DNA of 48,358 nucleotides from Hyphomicrobiales bacterium. Lineage in GTDB: Bacteria; Pseudomonadota; Alphaproteobacteria; Rhizobiales; Rhizobiaceae. Each line of letters starts with the position of its first letter. The first letter of the stretch is position 1. Shown piece after piece: positions 1 to 11,872 of the stretch. Both the position numbers and the translations under genes were made by a program. Under the pieces are notes generated by a model that ran no database searches, was not told where the DNA came from, and saw only the letters and a program-made list of their open reading frames with translations. Location of the stretch: contig UCKM01000033.1 in assembly GCA_900473175.1 (NCBI GenBank), positions 1 through 48,358 of the forward strand. The letters run 5' to 3'.

Positions 1-132
1 GGCGGGCGCCGGGGCTGGTGCCGGCTGTTCGGTTTTTGCCGGCGTCTGTTCCGATTTCTGTTCGCCCTGGCCGCAACCGGCAAGCGCCAGCAGTGAAACC
101 GCCGCCAGCGAAACGAAAAGTCTATTTCTCAT
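1..132 (-). CDS. Putative lipoprotein, N-terminal part only (runs off the window)
   Basis: The first 44 codons of a minus-strand gene are visible. The start reads MRNRLFVSLAAVSLLALAGCG: a short basic n-region, a hydrophobic stretch and a LAGC lipobox, so the cysteine at residue 20 should become the lipidated N-terminus after signal peptidase II cleavage. After the lipobox the protein is a low-complexity Gln/Glu/Pro/Ala linker ending in alternating Ala-Pro at the window edge. A GAGAGG ribosome site lies about 8 bases before the ATG. The functional domain is outside the window, so no role can be assigned. The gene is divergent from the 5-oxoprolinase gene. Confidence 0.75.
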   Translation of the reverse strand, partial: MRNRLFVSLAAVSLLALAGCGQGEQKSEQTPAKTEQPAPAPAPA

Positions 133-370
133 GATGTTTCCTCTCCAAGATCCTACGTGGCCCCTCATCCTCCACATTAGTCCAAATGACACTGTTTTGG
201 GTTTTGTTTGCGGTTTCGGTTAATTTTTGTACGGATATCAACAGTTTCACCTCGACAACTTGGCCACATTCGTCGACTGATTGCGCTTCTCCTCCCCTTT
301 TGCTTATTGTCGGCGTGAAAAGGCGCGGAAAGTTTGCGCAATAATCGAATCATGAAGTTGGATGTGCGGC

Positions 371-4012
<3,642 letters not shown>

Positions 4013-4182
4013 GTATGACTGCTGCGCCTCGACCTGCGCTGAGATCTGCGAAGACGTGTCAGGAACACGGTTTGGCAGGGCGACCCAATTAAACTTCGCA
4101 AGCCCGTCACATGGCGTACACAAGCATTGCCAACCGCTTGCACGGTTAAGTTGAATCAACTTCCCAAGCTCTTCACATCTTT

Positions 4183-4200
4183 CCGTCACTCGTCTGTTAC
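4183..4200 (+). promoter_or_regulatory. Candidate Pho box upstream of btaA
   Basis: Two half-sites, CCGTCAC (4183-4189) and CTGTTAC (4194-4200), are 11 bp apart with a 4-bp spacer. Each matches the PhoB half-site CTGTCAT at 5 of 7 positions. They lie about 50 bp before the btaA start. DGTS synthesis in Sinorhizobium is known to be induced by phosphate starvation through PhoB, so the site fits the gene. PhoB binding itself is inferred. Confidence 0.55.
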
Positions 4201-4249
4201 ATACAGGTGCTAGGCGAGCAGGAATTTCCAATAAAGGGGATTCGATTAG

Positions 4250-5509
4250 ATGCCGCTTGCTAGACAGTCCGGAATTGCCCCACGTCCGCGCAATGATAAG
4301 CTCAACAAGGCAGTTCGTCAGAACAGGCTTCTGTCGCCAGCTGGGCTCTCCGAACGGCTCTTCGCTCATGTCTTCAAGGGGTTGGTCTATCCGCAAATCT
4401 GGGAAGACCCGGAAGTGGATATGGAGGCCCTCCAGATCCACTCCGGACACCGTATCGTCACCATCGCGTCGGGCGGTTGCAACGCCATGTCCTATTTGAC
4501 TGCGGACCCCGCGAGCGTCGAGGCAGTCGACCTCAACACGGCCCATGTTGCATTCAACCGTCTCAAACTGGCGGCGGTGGCAAACCTGCCCAATTACGAT
4601 GCCTTCTACCGCTTCTACGGCACTGCCGACGACAAGGCCAATCTTGCCGCCTATGAACGCTTCATCCGGCCGCATCTGGACATGACAAGCCGTGCCTACT
4701 GGGAAAAGCGCATGCTTTCTGGCCGTCGCCGGATCACGATCTTCTCGCGCGACCTCTACCGTCATGGCCTGCTTGGGCTGTTCATCGGGATGGGTCACCG
4801 CGTGGCAAAGCTTTATGGCATCGACCCGCGCGACATTCTCAAGGCATCCACGATGGAGGAACAGCGTGCCTATTTCGACAGCGCGCTGGCTCCGCTCTTC
4901 GACAAACGCATGGTCCGCTGGGCCACGAAGCGCAAATCCTCACTATTCGGCCTTGGAATACCGCCACAGCAATATGACGCGCTGGCGACAGCCGGAAACG
5001 GCAACATGGCGCAGGTACTGCGCGGCCGTCTCGAAAAGCTCGCCTGCGGCTTCCCGCTTTCGGAGAACTATTTCGCCTGGCAGGCGTTCGGACGCGGCTA
5101 CAGCGACAACGCCGAGACCGGGCCCCTTCCGCCCTATCTTTCCCGAAGCAATTTTGCCACCGTGCGCGAACGCGCCGGGCGTATGAGCGTTGTCAATGCA
5201 TCGTTCACGGAGTTCCTCGCAGCCAAGCCCGAAGCGTCCGTCGACCGTTTCATTCTTCTCGACGCACAGGACTGGATGAACGATACGCAGCTCAATGAAC
5301 TCTGGGGCGAGATCAGCCGCACAGCCGCCCCCGGGGCCCGCGTTATCTTCCGGACCGCTGCCGAGCCGACCATCCTGCCGGGCCGGATCGACGATGCCCT
5401 GCTGGACCGGTGGGATTATCGGGAGGAACTCTCCCGTGCGCTCCATGCGCGCGACCGCTCCTCCATTTATGGCGGGTTCCACCTCTATCAGCTCAAGGAT
5501 CGTGCTTGA
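4250..5509 (+). CDS. btaA: S-adenosylmethionine:diacylglycerol 3-amino-3-carboxypropyltransferase
   Basis: First enzyme of betaine-lipid synthesis: it transfers the 3-amino-3-carboxypropyl group of SAM to diacylglycerol, giving diacylglyceryl-homoserine. The 419-residue length agrees with characterised BtaA proteins and the whole chain is a DUF3419-type domain. A SAM-site segment IASGGCNAMSYL lies near residues 72-83, followed by the acidic strand VDLNTAH near 93-99. AGGGGA precedes the ATG. The stop overlaps the start of btaB by one base (TGATG), so the two are almost certainly co-transcribed and translationally coupled. A candidate Pho box upstream suggests induction when phosphate is scarce, when DGTS replaces phospholipids. 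Confidence 0.92.
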   Translation: MPLARQSGIAPRPRNDKLNKAVRQNRLLSPAGLSERLFAHVFKGLVYPQIWEDPEVDMEALQIHSGHRIVTIASGGCNAMSYLTADPASVEAVDLNTAHVAFNRLKLAAVANLPNYDAFYRFYGTADDKANLAAYERFIRPHLDMTSRAYWEKRMLSGRRRITIFSRDLYRHGLLGLFIGMGHRVAKLYGIDPRDILKASTMEEQRAYFDSALAPLFDKRMVRWATKRKSSLFGLGIPPQQYDALATAGNGNMAQVLRGRLEKLACGFPLSENYFAWQAFGRGYSDNAETGPLPPYLSRSNFATVRERAGRMSVVNASFTEFLAAKPEASVDRFILLDAQDWMNDTQLNELWGEISRTAAPGARVIFRTAAEPTILPGRIDDALLDRWDYREELSRALHARDRSSIYGGFHLYQLKDRA

Positions 5510-6165
5510 TGTTCGCAAAGATTGAACACGGACCGCTGATGGATCGCGTCTATCGGCACCAGCGCCATTTCTATGATGCGACGCGCAAATATTACCTTCT
5601 CGGCCGCGACCCTATGATCGCCGGCCTCAATCCGCCCGAACAAGGCAGCATCCTCGAAATCGGCTGTGGTACTGGGCGCAACCTGGTGCTCGCCGGCGAA
5701 GCCTATCCGAATACCTCGCTCTATGGCATTGATATATCGAATGAAATGCTGAACACGGCTCGAAAAAAGATTGCCGTTGCGGGCCTTGGCGACCGCGCCA
5801 GGCTTGCCTATGCCGACGCTGCCAGATTTGATCCAGAAGCCCTCTTTGGACGCCGGGAATTCGACCGGATCTTCATTTCATACGCAGTCTCGATGATCCC
5901 GCAATGGCAGGACGTGATGCGCGAAGCCGTGAGCCATCTGACACCAGGCGGCGCCCTGCATGTCGTCGATTTCGGTGATTTACGGGATCTGCCCGCTTTT
6001 TCCAGATCCGCGCTCTACAAATGGCTTAAATGGTACCATGTTACGCCGCGCAACGACCTTTTCGAGGTGGCGGATGCGCTTGCAACGGCGACCAATGCGC
6101 AAACCGAGTCCCATCGACTTTATCGCGGCTTCGCCTGGATTTCGGTCATTCGCCGCGAGGCGTGA
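5509..6165 (+). CDS. btaB: Diacylglyceryl-homoserine N-methyltransferase (DGTS synthesis)
   Basis: Second betaine-lipid enzyme: three successive SAM-dependent N-methylations convert diacylglyceryl-homoserine to DGTS at the membrane. The 218-residue protein is a class I methyltransferase; motif I LEIGCGTGRN sits at about residues 49-58, with the acidic end of strand 2 in YGIDIS. The start is set by the TGATG overlap with btaA; further in-frame sequence upstream lies inside btaA and is not used. Family membership alone would allow other substrates, but the fused order btaA-btaB makes this role very likely. Confidence 0.9.
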   Translation: MFAKIEHGPLMDRVYRHQRHFYDATRKYYLLGRDPMIAGLNPPEQGSILEIGCGTGRNLVLAGEAYPNTSLYGIDISNEMLNTARKKIAVAGLGDRARLAYADAARFDPEALFGRREFDRIFISYAVSMIPQWQDVMREAVSHLTPGGALHVVDFGDLRDLPAFSRSALYKWLKWYHVTPRNDLFEVADALATATNAQTESHRLYRGFAWISVIRREA

Positions 6166-6173
6166 CCAACTGG

Positions 6174-7196
6174 CTATTTGCACAGATCGTTCTTCGAGCC
6201 TTCGGAGCTGGGTCCTGCCAAGCAATAAAGCATCGACATGACCGCCGCAGAGCGGTCAATTTGCGGATTGTCTTCTGCCGCATCGCCACTGGTTTTCTGG
6301 TTCAACTCGCAATCGCCGCGCAGAAGGCACATGACCGGTATCCGGGCCATGGCGACAGCCGCCCGCTGCATGCCCGCCTGACCGGCGAAATCGCCGGCGT
6401 TGCGCACCCTGTACCATTGATGCGTGCGCGAAACGCGGAAGAAGGCACGCGGGTTGGACAGAATTGCCAGCCTTGAGGTGAGGTCATTGTCGGCAAAAAG
6501 ATCGACCACCTGACCGTCATAGGGTTCTTCGAGGCGGCGATTATTGGAAACGAAGGTTGAGTCGAACACAATCGCGGCAGTGCACGGAAAGGCCGCGGCC
6601 ATGTGGCGGGCAAGTCCGCCGCCAAGGCCGTGGCCCACCATGATATATTCGACAGGCAGGCCGGCTGCACTCGCCTGCGCCTCCTTCCTGATCCTGGAGA
6701 ATTCCTTGCGCGCGGTACGGTACTGGTCCCAGGGATTGATCATCTGCGTGAAGAAACTGTTCTCACTGATGATATCGGTAATGCTCGTCGCACCATCCTT
6801 GCCCCTGAACACCAGCATCACCGACAGTCGGTCCGCGCTCTTGCGGTAGTAAAGCTCCGCATAAAATCCCCCCGGCCTTACGATTGGCTCGCCTTGCGGA
6901 ACCCAGCCGAAATTTTCCGGCTTAAGGTTGAAGCGGTCACGGGGAACAGGCCGGTACACATTGGATGCATAGGCCGCGTAGATGCCGAAATAATCGGCGA
7001 TCAGTTCGTTGTCATAATCCGGATATCCGCGGTAGTTGCGCCAGAAACTGGGAATCGACGGGCGCACGCAGCTTCCAGATTGACCGACAGAGATGCCGAG
7101 ATCGTCACGGTTGATGGTCACCCACGAAGCGAAAAATGCATTGGCGAAGGCAATGAGCCCGACGAGAAGAACCAGCAAACCAAGTCTTCTGCCCAT
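6174..7196 (-). CDS. Membrane-anchored alpha/beta-hydrolase (lipase class 3-like) lacking the nucleophile serine
   Basis: A 340-residue protein with one N-terminal hydrophobic segment (about residues 5-25), so probably anchored in the inner membrane with a periplasmic body, or a secretion signal. The body has lipase class 3 hallmarks: VFRGKDG near 129-135 where active enzymes have VxFRGT, and the nucleophile elbow near 188-193. That elbow reads GHGLGG instead of GHSLGG, so glycine 190 stands where the serine nucleophile should be (codon GGC, read directly). It may be a non-catalytic binding protein or use another chemistry. It faces btaB with only 8 bases between the stops. Function is not assigned. 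Confidence 0.7.
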   Translation of the reverse strand: MGRRLGLLVLLVGLIAFANAFFASWVTINRDDLGISVGQSGSCVRPSIPSFWRNYRGYPDYDNELIADYFGIYAAYASNVYRPVPRDRFNLKPENFGWVPQGEPIVRPGGFYAELYYRKSADRLSVMLVFRGKDGATSITDIISENSFFTQMINPWDQYRTARKEFSRIRKEAQASAAGLPVEYIMVGHGLGGGLARHMAAAFPCTAAIVFDSTFVSNNRRLEEPYDGQVVDLFADNDLTSRLAILSNPRAFFRVSRTHQWYRVRNAGDFAGQAGMQRAAVAMARIPVMCLLRGDCELNQKTSGDAAEDNPQIDRSAAVMSMLYCLAGPSSEGSKNDLCK

Positions 7197-7383
7197 TTCG
7201 CCCCCTCACCCGAACTACAGCTTGCAAGGAGTAACATGCCAAAGGAAATCATGCAGCTAGCAAAATAATGCGTGCGGATGCAGCGACTATCGGCTGATCT
7301 CCGCTTCACCCATTTGGGGCGATTGTCTGTGACGGGCAACTGCCTGATAATGTGCTGGCAAACAACGACAGGGGAACAACCTC

Positions 7384-7467
7384 ATGCGCCTGACCGCTTT
7401 CAATTGCCTGACCGTTTTCACCATTGGCCTCAGCCTCGGCATTACGCTTGGGGTGCTTCACATCTAG
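7384..7467 (+). CDS. Candidate 27-residue hydrophobic peptide
   Basis: ATG CGC CTG through TAG encodes MRLTAFNCLTVFTIGLSLG followed by eight residues ending in LHI. After a single arginine the chain is hydrophobic throughout, long enough for one membrane span. An AGGGGA ribosome site lies about 8 bases before the ATG. It sits alone between the hydrolase-like gene, which diverges from it, and the 76-residue ORF downstream. The ribosome site and amphiphilic pattern support it; its small size means chance cannot be excluded. Confidence 0.45.
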   Translation: MRLTAFNCLTVFTIGLSLGITLGVLHI

Positions 7468-7595
7468 GGTCAGAATCCCCGTCGATTAATACGGGCGGTG
7501 CAAATCGCGTGGTAAAGACCATCCCGTTCTAGGCATCGGGGACGAATCGGCTCAGAATCCGGGCGATTGACAATGGCGTCTGGAAGGCTGACCCC

Positions 7596-7826
7596 ATGAA
7601 ATTGAGCTTCGAAGAGTTTCAGGAATCGCGCGACTACAGCGAAGACCTCCATGCCATCGGCTTATGCGAAGGCGAAGGCTATGTTTATGCCGACGGCCTC
7701 TACTGCATCGAGAAAAGCGGCGCCGTGTACCTGCTTCACCATGATGGCCGCACCTTGCTCGATCGCGACCTCGCCAAACTGGAACTCGAACTTTACCGCC
7801 GCTGGTATCTAGCAGAAGCAGCTTGA
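7596..7826 (+). CDS. Conserved-looking small protein of unknown function (76 aa)
   Basis: A 76-residue acidic soluble protein beginning MKLSFEEFQESRDYSEDL, with a predicted beta-rich middle (GEGYVYADGLYCIEKSGAVYLLHHDG) and a helical C-terminus. GAAGG lies about 11 bases before the ATG. No catalytic motif or signal peptide is visible. Codon use resembles the neighbouring genes. I do not recognise the family by name and assign no function. Confidence 0.65.
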   Translation: MKLSFEEFQESRDYSEDLHAIGLCEGEGYVYADGLYCIEKSGAVYLLHHDGRTLLDRDLAKLELELYRRWYLAEAA

Positions 7827-8035
7827 AAACGAGCCAAAACGGACTACGCGATCCACACCGACATTTCCCTGTCGTGCCGCACCTTGAAAGTACGAGACAG
7901 GGTCGAACGAGATGTTTCAAACAGCGCGACCGTCCGCCCATCCCACTCCATTCTCCATCATTCGAGGGCTCGGTTCATTTTCTCCAGTTCGCGCTGAGAC
8001 GATCACGCCTTGTAAAAAGCCACGAAATAGCGAAT

Positions 8036-8065
8036 TTGATGCAAGCATAGTTTGTTAAGCATAAT
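8036..8065 (+). promoter_or_regulatory. Possible sigma-70 promoter for the GH25 lysozyme gene
   Basis: TTGATG (8036-8041) and CATAAT (8060-8065) are separated by 18 bp, about 60 bases before the lysozyme start. This is the only promoter-like pair seen in the roughly 296-base gap 7827-8122, which otherwise holds nothing I can identify. Confidence 0.3.
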
Positions 8066-8122
8066 GAAGCATCAGTATGGGTGCCGAGAATCCCGCCACG
8101 ATCGAACACGGACCACCATTTC

Positions 8123-8941
8123 ATGAAACGTCTTGAAGCAGGTTTGCTGATCCTCCTCCTGACCGGCTGCACGACGGTTGACTATGATTTCTCCGATGCC
8201 AAACGGCCTTCAGCCGTTCAACAGATCGCCGCGCCATCGGGAAACATGAAGGCGCCCCGGTTTGGTGACCGCGATCCGCATGACTGGACCGGCAAAACGC
8301 CTTGGCATTATCCGATCCACGGGACGGATATATCGAAGTACCAGTCCACGGTCGACTGGCCGACGCTTCGCAGCAACCGCATTTCCTTTGTTTTCATCAA
8401 GGCGACCGAAGGCGGCGACCGTGTCGATGACCGTTTCGCCGAGAACTGGGCAAAGACCAAGGCAGCCGGCGTCCCACGCGGTGCCTATCACTTCTATTAC
8501 TTCTGCCGGACTGCCAAGGATCAAGCGCGCTGGTTCATCGATCATGTGCCGAACGACCCCGGCGCGCTGCCGCCCGTCCTCGACATGGAATGGAATGCCG
8601 CCTCGCCTACCTGCAAGCTCAGGCCCAATGCTGCAGTGGTCCGCAGCGAAATGCGCACCTTCATGGATATTCTGGAACGTCACTACGGTAAACGCCCGAT
8701 CATCTATACGACGATCGACTTCTTCGATGACAATGACCTGCGTCAGTTTGCGGACTACCCGTTCTGGTTGCGCTCGGTCGCAGGCCATCCCGACGAAAAA
8801 TACGGCCCGCACCCCTGGACGTTCTGGCAATATACCGGAACCGGCTCTATCCCTGGCATGCGCGGCGATGCGGACATCAACGTCTTTGCCGGCAGCGAAA
8901 AAGCCTGGAAAGAGTGGCTGGTGCGCAACAAGGTGCGATAA
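8123..8941 (+). CDS. GH25-family lysozyme lipoprotein
   Basis: Predicted N-acetylmuramidase of glycoside hydrolase family 25. From ATG 8123 the protein has 272 residues and begins MKRLEAGLLILLLTGCTT, a lipoprotein signal with lipobox LTGC, so it should be anchored in the envelope. The GH25 domain starts at HGTDISKYQSTVDW, containing the first catalytic-face aspartate, continues through FVFIKATEGG and AYHFYYF, and includes the family DxE motif in LDMEWN, with WQYTG near the end. A longer in-frame reading from 8081 would bury the signal peptide and is rejected. It lies beside a lytic transglycosylase gene, so both probably act on peptidoglycan. GH25 enzymes are less common in alphaproteobacteria than in phages and Gram-positives. 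Confidence 0.88.
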   Translation: MKRLEAGLLILLLTGCTTVDYDFSDAKRPSAVQQIAAPSGNMKAPRFGDRDPHDWTGKTPWHYPIHGTDISKYQSTVDWPTLRSNRISFVFIKATEGGDRVDDRFAENWAKTKAAGVPRGAYHFYYFCRTAKDQARWFIDHVPNDPGALPPVLDMEWNAASPTCKLRPNAAVVRSEMRTFMDILERHYGKRPIIYTTIDFFDDNDLRQFADYPFWLRSVAGHPDEKYGPHPWTFWQYTGTGSIPGMRGDADINVFAGSEKAWKEWLVRNKVR

Positions 8942-9057
8942 AGGACAGATACGGCCCTTTCTCGCAATTCTTTGACTTCACCTGACTGTTATATTGGTGC
9001 ATTAGCAGGAAAACCTGCGCGCCTCAGGCGTGCCCCGTTATTAACGAGATTTCCCTG

Positions 9058-10272
9058 ATGAACAGATTTTCGATTGCCCTTGCCGCCAGCCTTCTTGTTA
9101 CGTCCAGTGGCTCCCATGCCCTGGATCAGGTGGCAACGGTGCAACCAGCAGCCGCAAAGCCTGCCTGTGGCGGTGAACTCGAGCCATGGTTCAACGGCCT
9201 GATCGCCGAAGCAAAGGCCGCTGGCATTACCGAAAAGGGCCTCAATGAATTGTTCAAGGCGTCCATGGACGACAAGGTTCTGGAGCGGGATCGCGCCCAG
9301 GGCGTGTTCAACCAGACGTTCCTGACCTTTTCTTCGCGCATGGTCTCCGACTACCGCCTGAAACAGGGCACCGCAAATCTCAAGAAATATGCCGATACGT
9401 TTGCCGAGGCAGAGGCAGAGTATGGCGTGCCCGGCCCGGTGATCGCAGCATTCTGGGGTCTGGAAACCGATTTCGGTGCCGTGCAGGGCGATTTCGATAC
9501 GTTGAATTCGCTTCTTACACTCTCCTTCGACTGCCGCAGACCAGAACTTTTCCGTCCACAGCTGATCGCACTGCTGAAGCTCTTTGACAGCGGTGTCGTG
9601 GATGCCAAGACCACGGGCGCTTGGGCCGGTGAAATCGGCCAGATGCAGATGCTGCCGACGGACTACCTTGAGCGCGGTGTCGATGGCGATGGCGATGGCA
9701 CGGTCGATCTGAAGCACAGTGCCCCTGACGCGATCATGACGGCGGCACGCGTGCTGCACGATCTCGGTTGGCGCAGGGGTCAGCCATGGCTTGAGGAAGT
9801 GAAGCTGACGCAGGAACTGCCTTGGGAAAATGCGCTTCGCACCAACCGCCTGCCCCATTCGAAATGGGCGGCATGGGGCGTGACCGGCATGAAGGGCCCG
9901 CTCGGTCCCGACGACGGCGATGCGTCGCTGCTGCTGCCCATGGGGCGCAAAGGACCCGCCTTCCTTTCCTATGCCAATTTTGACGTCTTCGTCGAATGGA
10001 ATAAGTCTATCATTTACGCCACGACCGCCGCCTATTTTGCCACCCGCCTCGACGGGGCCGGACCGCTCGAACAGACGACTCCGGAAGTTGGTCTCAATCC
10101 CGAACAGATGAAGGAACTGCAGAACAAGCTTGCAGCGCGCGGGCACGATATGGGCCCGAAAATCGACGGCGTGTTCGGTATTCTCACACGGGATGCAGTC
10201 CGCGACGAACAGATCCGTCTCGGACTGCCTGCTGACGCATGGCCAACACCCGAACTCTTGGGCAAGCTCTAG
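9058..10272 (+). CDS. Lytic murein transglycosylase, MltB family, with C-terminal peptidoglycan-binding domain
   Basis: Cleaves the MurNAc-GlcNAc bond of peptidoglycan, leaving 1,6-anhydro-MurNAc ends, in the periplasm. The 404-residue protein starts with a signal peptide ending near SGSHALD. The SLT_2/MltB catalytic domain spans about residues 40-335; the catalytic glutamate is in FWGLETDFG (about residue 136), with GEIGQMQMLPTDYL as the second conserved motif. The last 60 residues (LNPEQMKELQNKLAARG...DGVFGILTRDAVR) form a PG_binding_1 repeat. It has no lipobox, so unlike E. coli MltB it is probably soluble. Confidence 0.92.
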   Translation: MNRFSIALAASLLVTSSGSHALDQVATVQPAAAKPACGGELEPWFNGLIAEAKAAGITEKGLNELFKASMDDKVLERDRAQGVFNQTFLTFSSRMVSDYRLKQGTANLKKYADTFAEAEAEYGVPGPVIAAFWGLETDFGAVQGDFDTLNSLLTLSFDCRRPELFRPQLIALLKLFDSGVVDAKTTGAWAGEIGQMQMLPTDYLERGVDGDGDGTVDLKHSAPDAIMTAARVLHDLGWRRGQPWLEEVKLTQELPWENALRTNRLPHSKWAAWGVTGMKGPLGPDDGDASLLLPMGRKGPAFLSYANFDVFVEWNKSIIYATTAAYFATRLDGAGPLEQTTPEVGLNPEQMKELQNKLAARGHDMGPKIDGVFGILTRDAVRDEQIRLGLPADAWPTPELLGKL

Positions 10273-10284
10273 GCTGAGACCGTC

Positions 10285-10410
10285 TCAATCCAGCATGTTG
10301 ACGTCAGGCGGATTGTCGGCCGTTGTGGTTGGCGGTTTGGCACCAATATGATCGGCAAGTTCGTCGCCTGAAAAGCCGTATGTATAACTTGTGTTGGTTT
10401 CCGGCAGCAT
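10285..10410 (-). CDS. Short ORF, possibly the intact end of a stop-interrupted small gene
   Basis: On the minus strand an ATG at 10410 opens 41 codons, MLPETNTSYTYGF through DNPPDVNMLD. The same frame continues upstream as PAWLAWNKD until a TGA at 10438-10440, preceded by MPRY from an ATG at 10452. The composition (Trp-rich start, no low-complexity runs) looks more like coding sequence than chance. It may be a decayed or truncated gene of about 55 codons behind the decarboxylase gene, or start at the internal ATG, or be noise. No function is suggested. The rest of the gap 10273-10499 shows nothing else. Confidence 0.3.
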   Translation of the reverse strand: MLPETNTSYTYGFSGDELADHIGAKPPTTTADNPPDVNMLD

Positions 10411-10499
10411 GTCCTTGTTCCATGCCAGCCAGGCCGGTCAGTAACGCGGCATGGGCGCGCGATCCAACGGGCGCGTTCTAATATTGCCAAAGTGACCGG

Positions 10500-11744
10500 C
10501 TACTCGATGGGCGCCATTGTCTCGAGCGAGGCAAAGCCCTCCGGCCGATCCCCCTCGTCGAAGGTCGTTTCTACTTCGACGAAAGTGTCCGGGTAGAAGC
10601 CATTGAAGTGCGTGCGCAGGGAGAGCGAATAGGCGCCGATATGACCAATCTCGATCCAGTCGCCGGTGTCGACCGTCGCCGGCAACCAGAACGGCCGTGA
10701 CAGGATATCGACAGAGTCGCACGTTGCGCCGCATACCCGGAACGGCACGATTTGCTTGGGATCTCCGTTTCGAAGCTTCTTGGCGGGATCGGGAATAAAG
10801 CGCGCCGGAAGCGTGATTTTGCCGGTCCAGGAGTCGGATAGCGACGCCCAGATTCCGTCGTTGATATAGAGCCGCCTGCCCTTGCGCAGCAGCACGCGAA
10901 CGATCAGTGACAAGGCCCGAGCAACAATGACGCGGCCTGGTTCTGCCACCAGCGGCAGGTCGCCGAAGCCATATTCGATGATGTCGCCACGCAGCCGTGA
11001 CATCAATTGGCCGAGCGAAGGCATTTCCACGTACTTGCGCTTGGGGTCATGGCCGTACTCGGCCGGAAATCCGCCACCGACATCGAGGCCCGCCAATGGC
11101 ACACCGGCGCGATTGCGGACCCAATCCGCCGAACGCAGCGCATTCTCGTAGGTGTCCGGATCCTCGATCTGACTGCCCACGTGAAAGCACAGGCCGACCT
11201 TATAGCCGATCTTGTGGGCCCGCTGGAGCAATTCGACCGCATGCGCCGGGGCGGCGCCGAACTTCTTGGAAAGCTCATAGGCGGCATGCCCCTTTGTTTG
11301 CAGGCGTACGTAAAGGGTTATGCTATCCGGATCGATATCCAGCGCCCGGACGATGCGCGTCACCTTGGCGACCTCGTCCTCATGATCGACGGCGAGCACA
11401 CGAATGCCATATGTTTCAAGCGCAAGGCGTATGTCCGACTGCGCCTTGATCGGATGCATGTAGAGCATCTGCGCCTTTGGCGCGACCTTGCGCACCGCTT
11501 CGAATTCACCGGGCGACGCCACGTCAAACGTGCTGATGCCATTGCGCGCCAGCGTCTCGAGCACCAGGGGTTCGCCATTGGTCTTGACCGCATAGGCAGT
11601 CTCGCCGGGAAACATCTTTATGAATTGATCAGCGTCTTCGACCAATACGTGCGGCCGAAAGCAGTACACGGGTTGATCCGGCCGCAGGGTAAGCGCTGCT
11701 TCACGGGCCGAGGCGAATCGTTGCATCTTGGCGTTCTGCGTCAT
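10500..11744 (-). CDS. Ornithine/lysine decarboxylase, fold-type III (alanine racemase-like)
   Basis: PLP-dependent decarboxylase of the eukaryotic-ODC/DAP-decarboxylase fold, producing putrescine and/or cadaverine. The PLP lysine lies in AYAVKTN near residue 54. GLDVGGGFP and EPGR are the phosphate and cofactor motifs, and the conserved catalytic cysteine is in CGATCDSVD, the signature of ornithine rather than diaminopimelate decarboxylases. The length of 414 is slightly longer than usual because of an N-terminal extension. I use ATG 11744; GTG 11753 is an alternative, and neither has a clear ribosome site. The gene is single and divergent from the EamA transporter. Ornithine versus lysine preference cannot be read from sequence. 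Confidence 0.85.
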   Translation of the reverse strand: MTQNAKMQRFASAREAALTLRPDQPVYCFRPHVLVEDADQFIKMFPGETAYAVKTNGEPLVLETLARNGISTFDVASPGEFEAVRKVAPKAQMLYMHPIKAQSDIRLALETYGIRVLAVDHEDEVAKVTRIVRALDIDPDSITLYVRLQTKGHAAYELSKKFGAAPAHAVELLQRAHKIGYKVGLCFHVGSQIEDPDTYENALRSADWVRNRAGVPLAGLDVGGGFPAEYGHDPKRKYVEMPSLGQLMSRLRGDIIEYGFGDLPLVAEPGRVIVARALSLIVRVLLRKGRRLYINDGIWASLSDSWTGKITLPARFIPDPAKKLRNGDPKQIVPFRVCGATCDSVDILSRPFWLPATVDTGDWIEIGHIGAYSLSLRTHFNGFYPDTFVEVETTFDEGDRPEGFASLETMAPIE

Positions 11745-11872
11745 ACCAAACACTTAGCAAGCGAACGTGACGAACGAAAGTCGCTTCTTCTTGCAGGAAT
11801 CGGGTGGCGGTCTTGCCGGATTAAACGCCAACATGGGCTGCACTAGCTGCTTGTCCTCAAGGAACTCAGATC

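Noticed and set aside
7470-7567. Imperfect direct repeat TCAGAATCC...CGATT at about 7473 and 7553, checked as a possible att site or tRNA remnant
   Set aside because: Only about 15 matching bases, no tRNA fold and no integrase or mobile gene nearby.
9005-9019. Mini-hairpin GCAGG-aaaa-CCTGC before the lytic transglycosylase gene
   Set aside because: Only five base pairs; too short to claim a function.
8989-10146. 385-codon minus-strand frame over the lytic transglycosylase gene
   Set aside because: Antisense shadow; the plus strand has a signal peptide and catalytic motifs.
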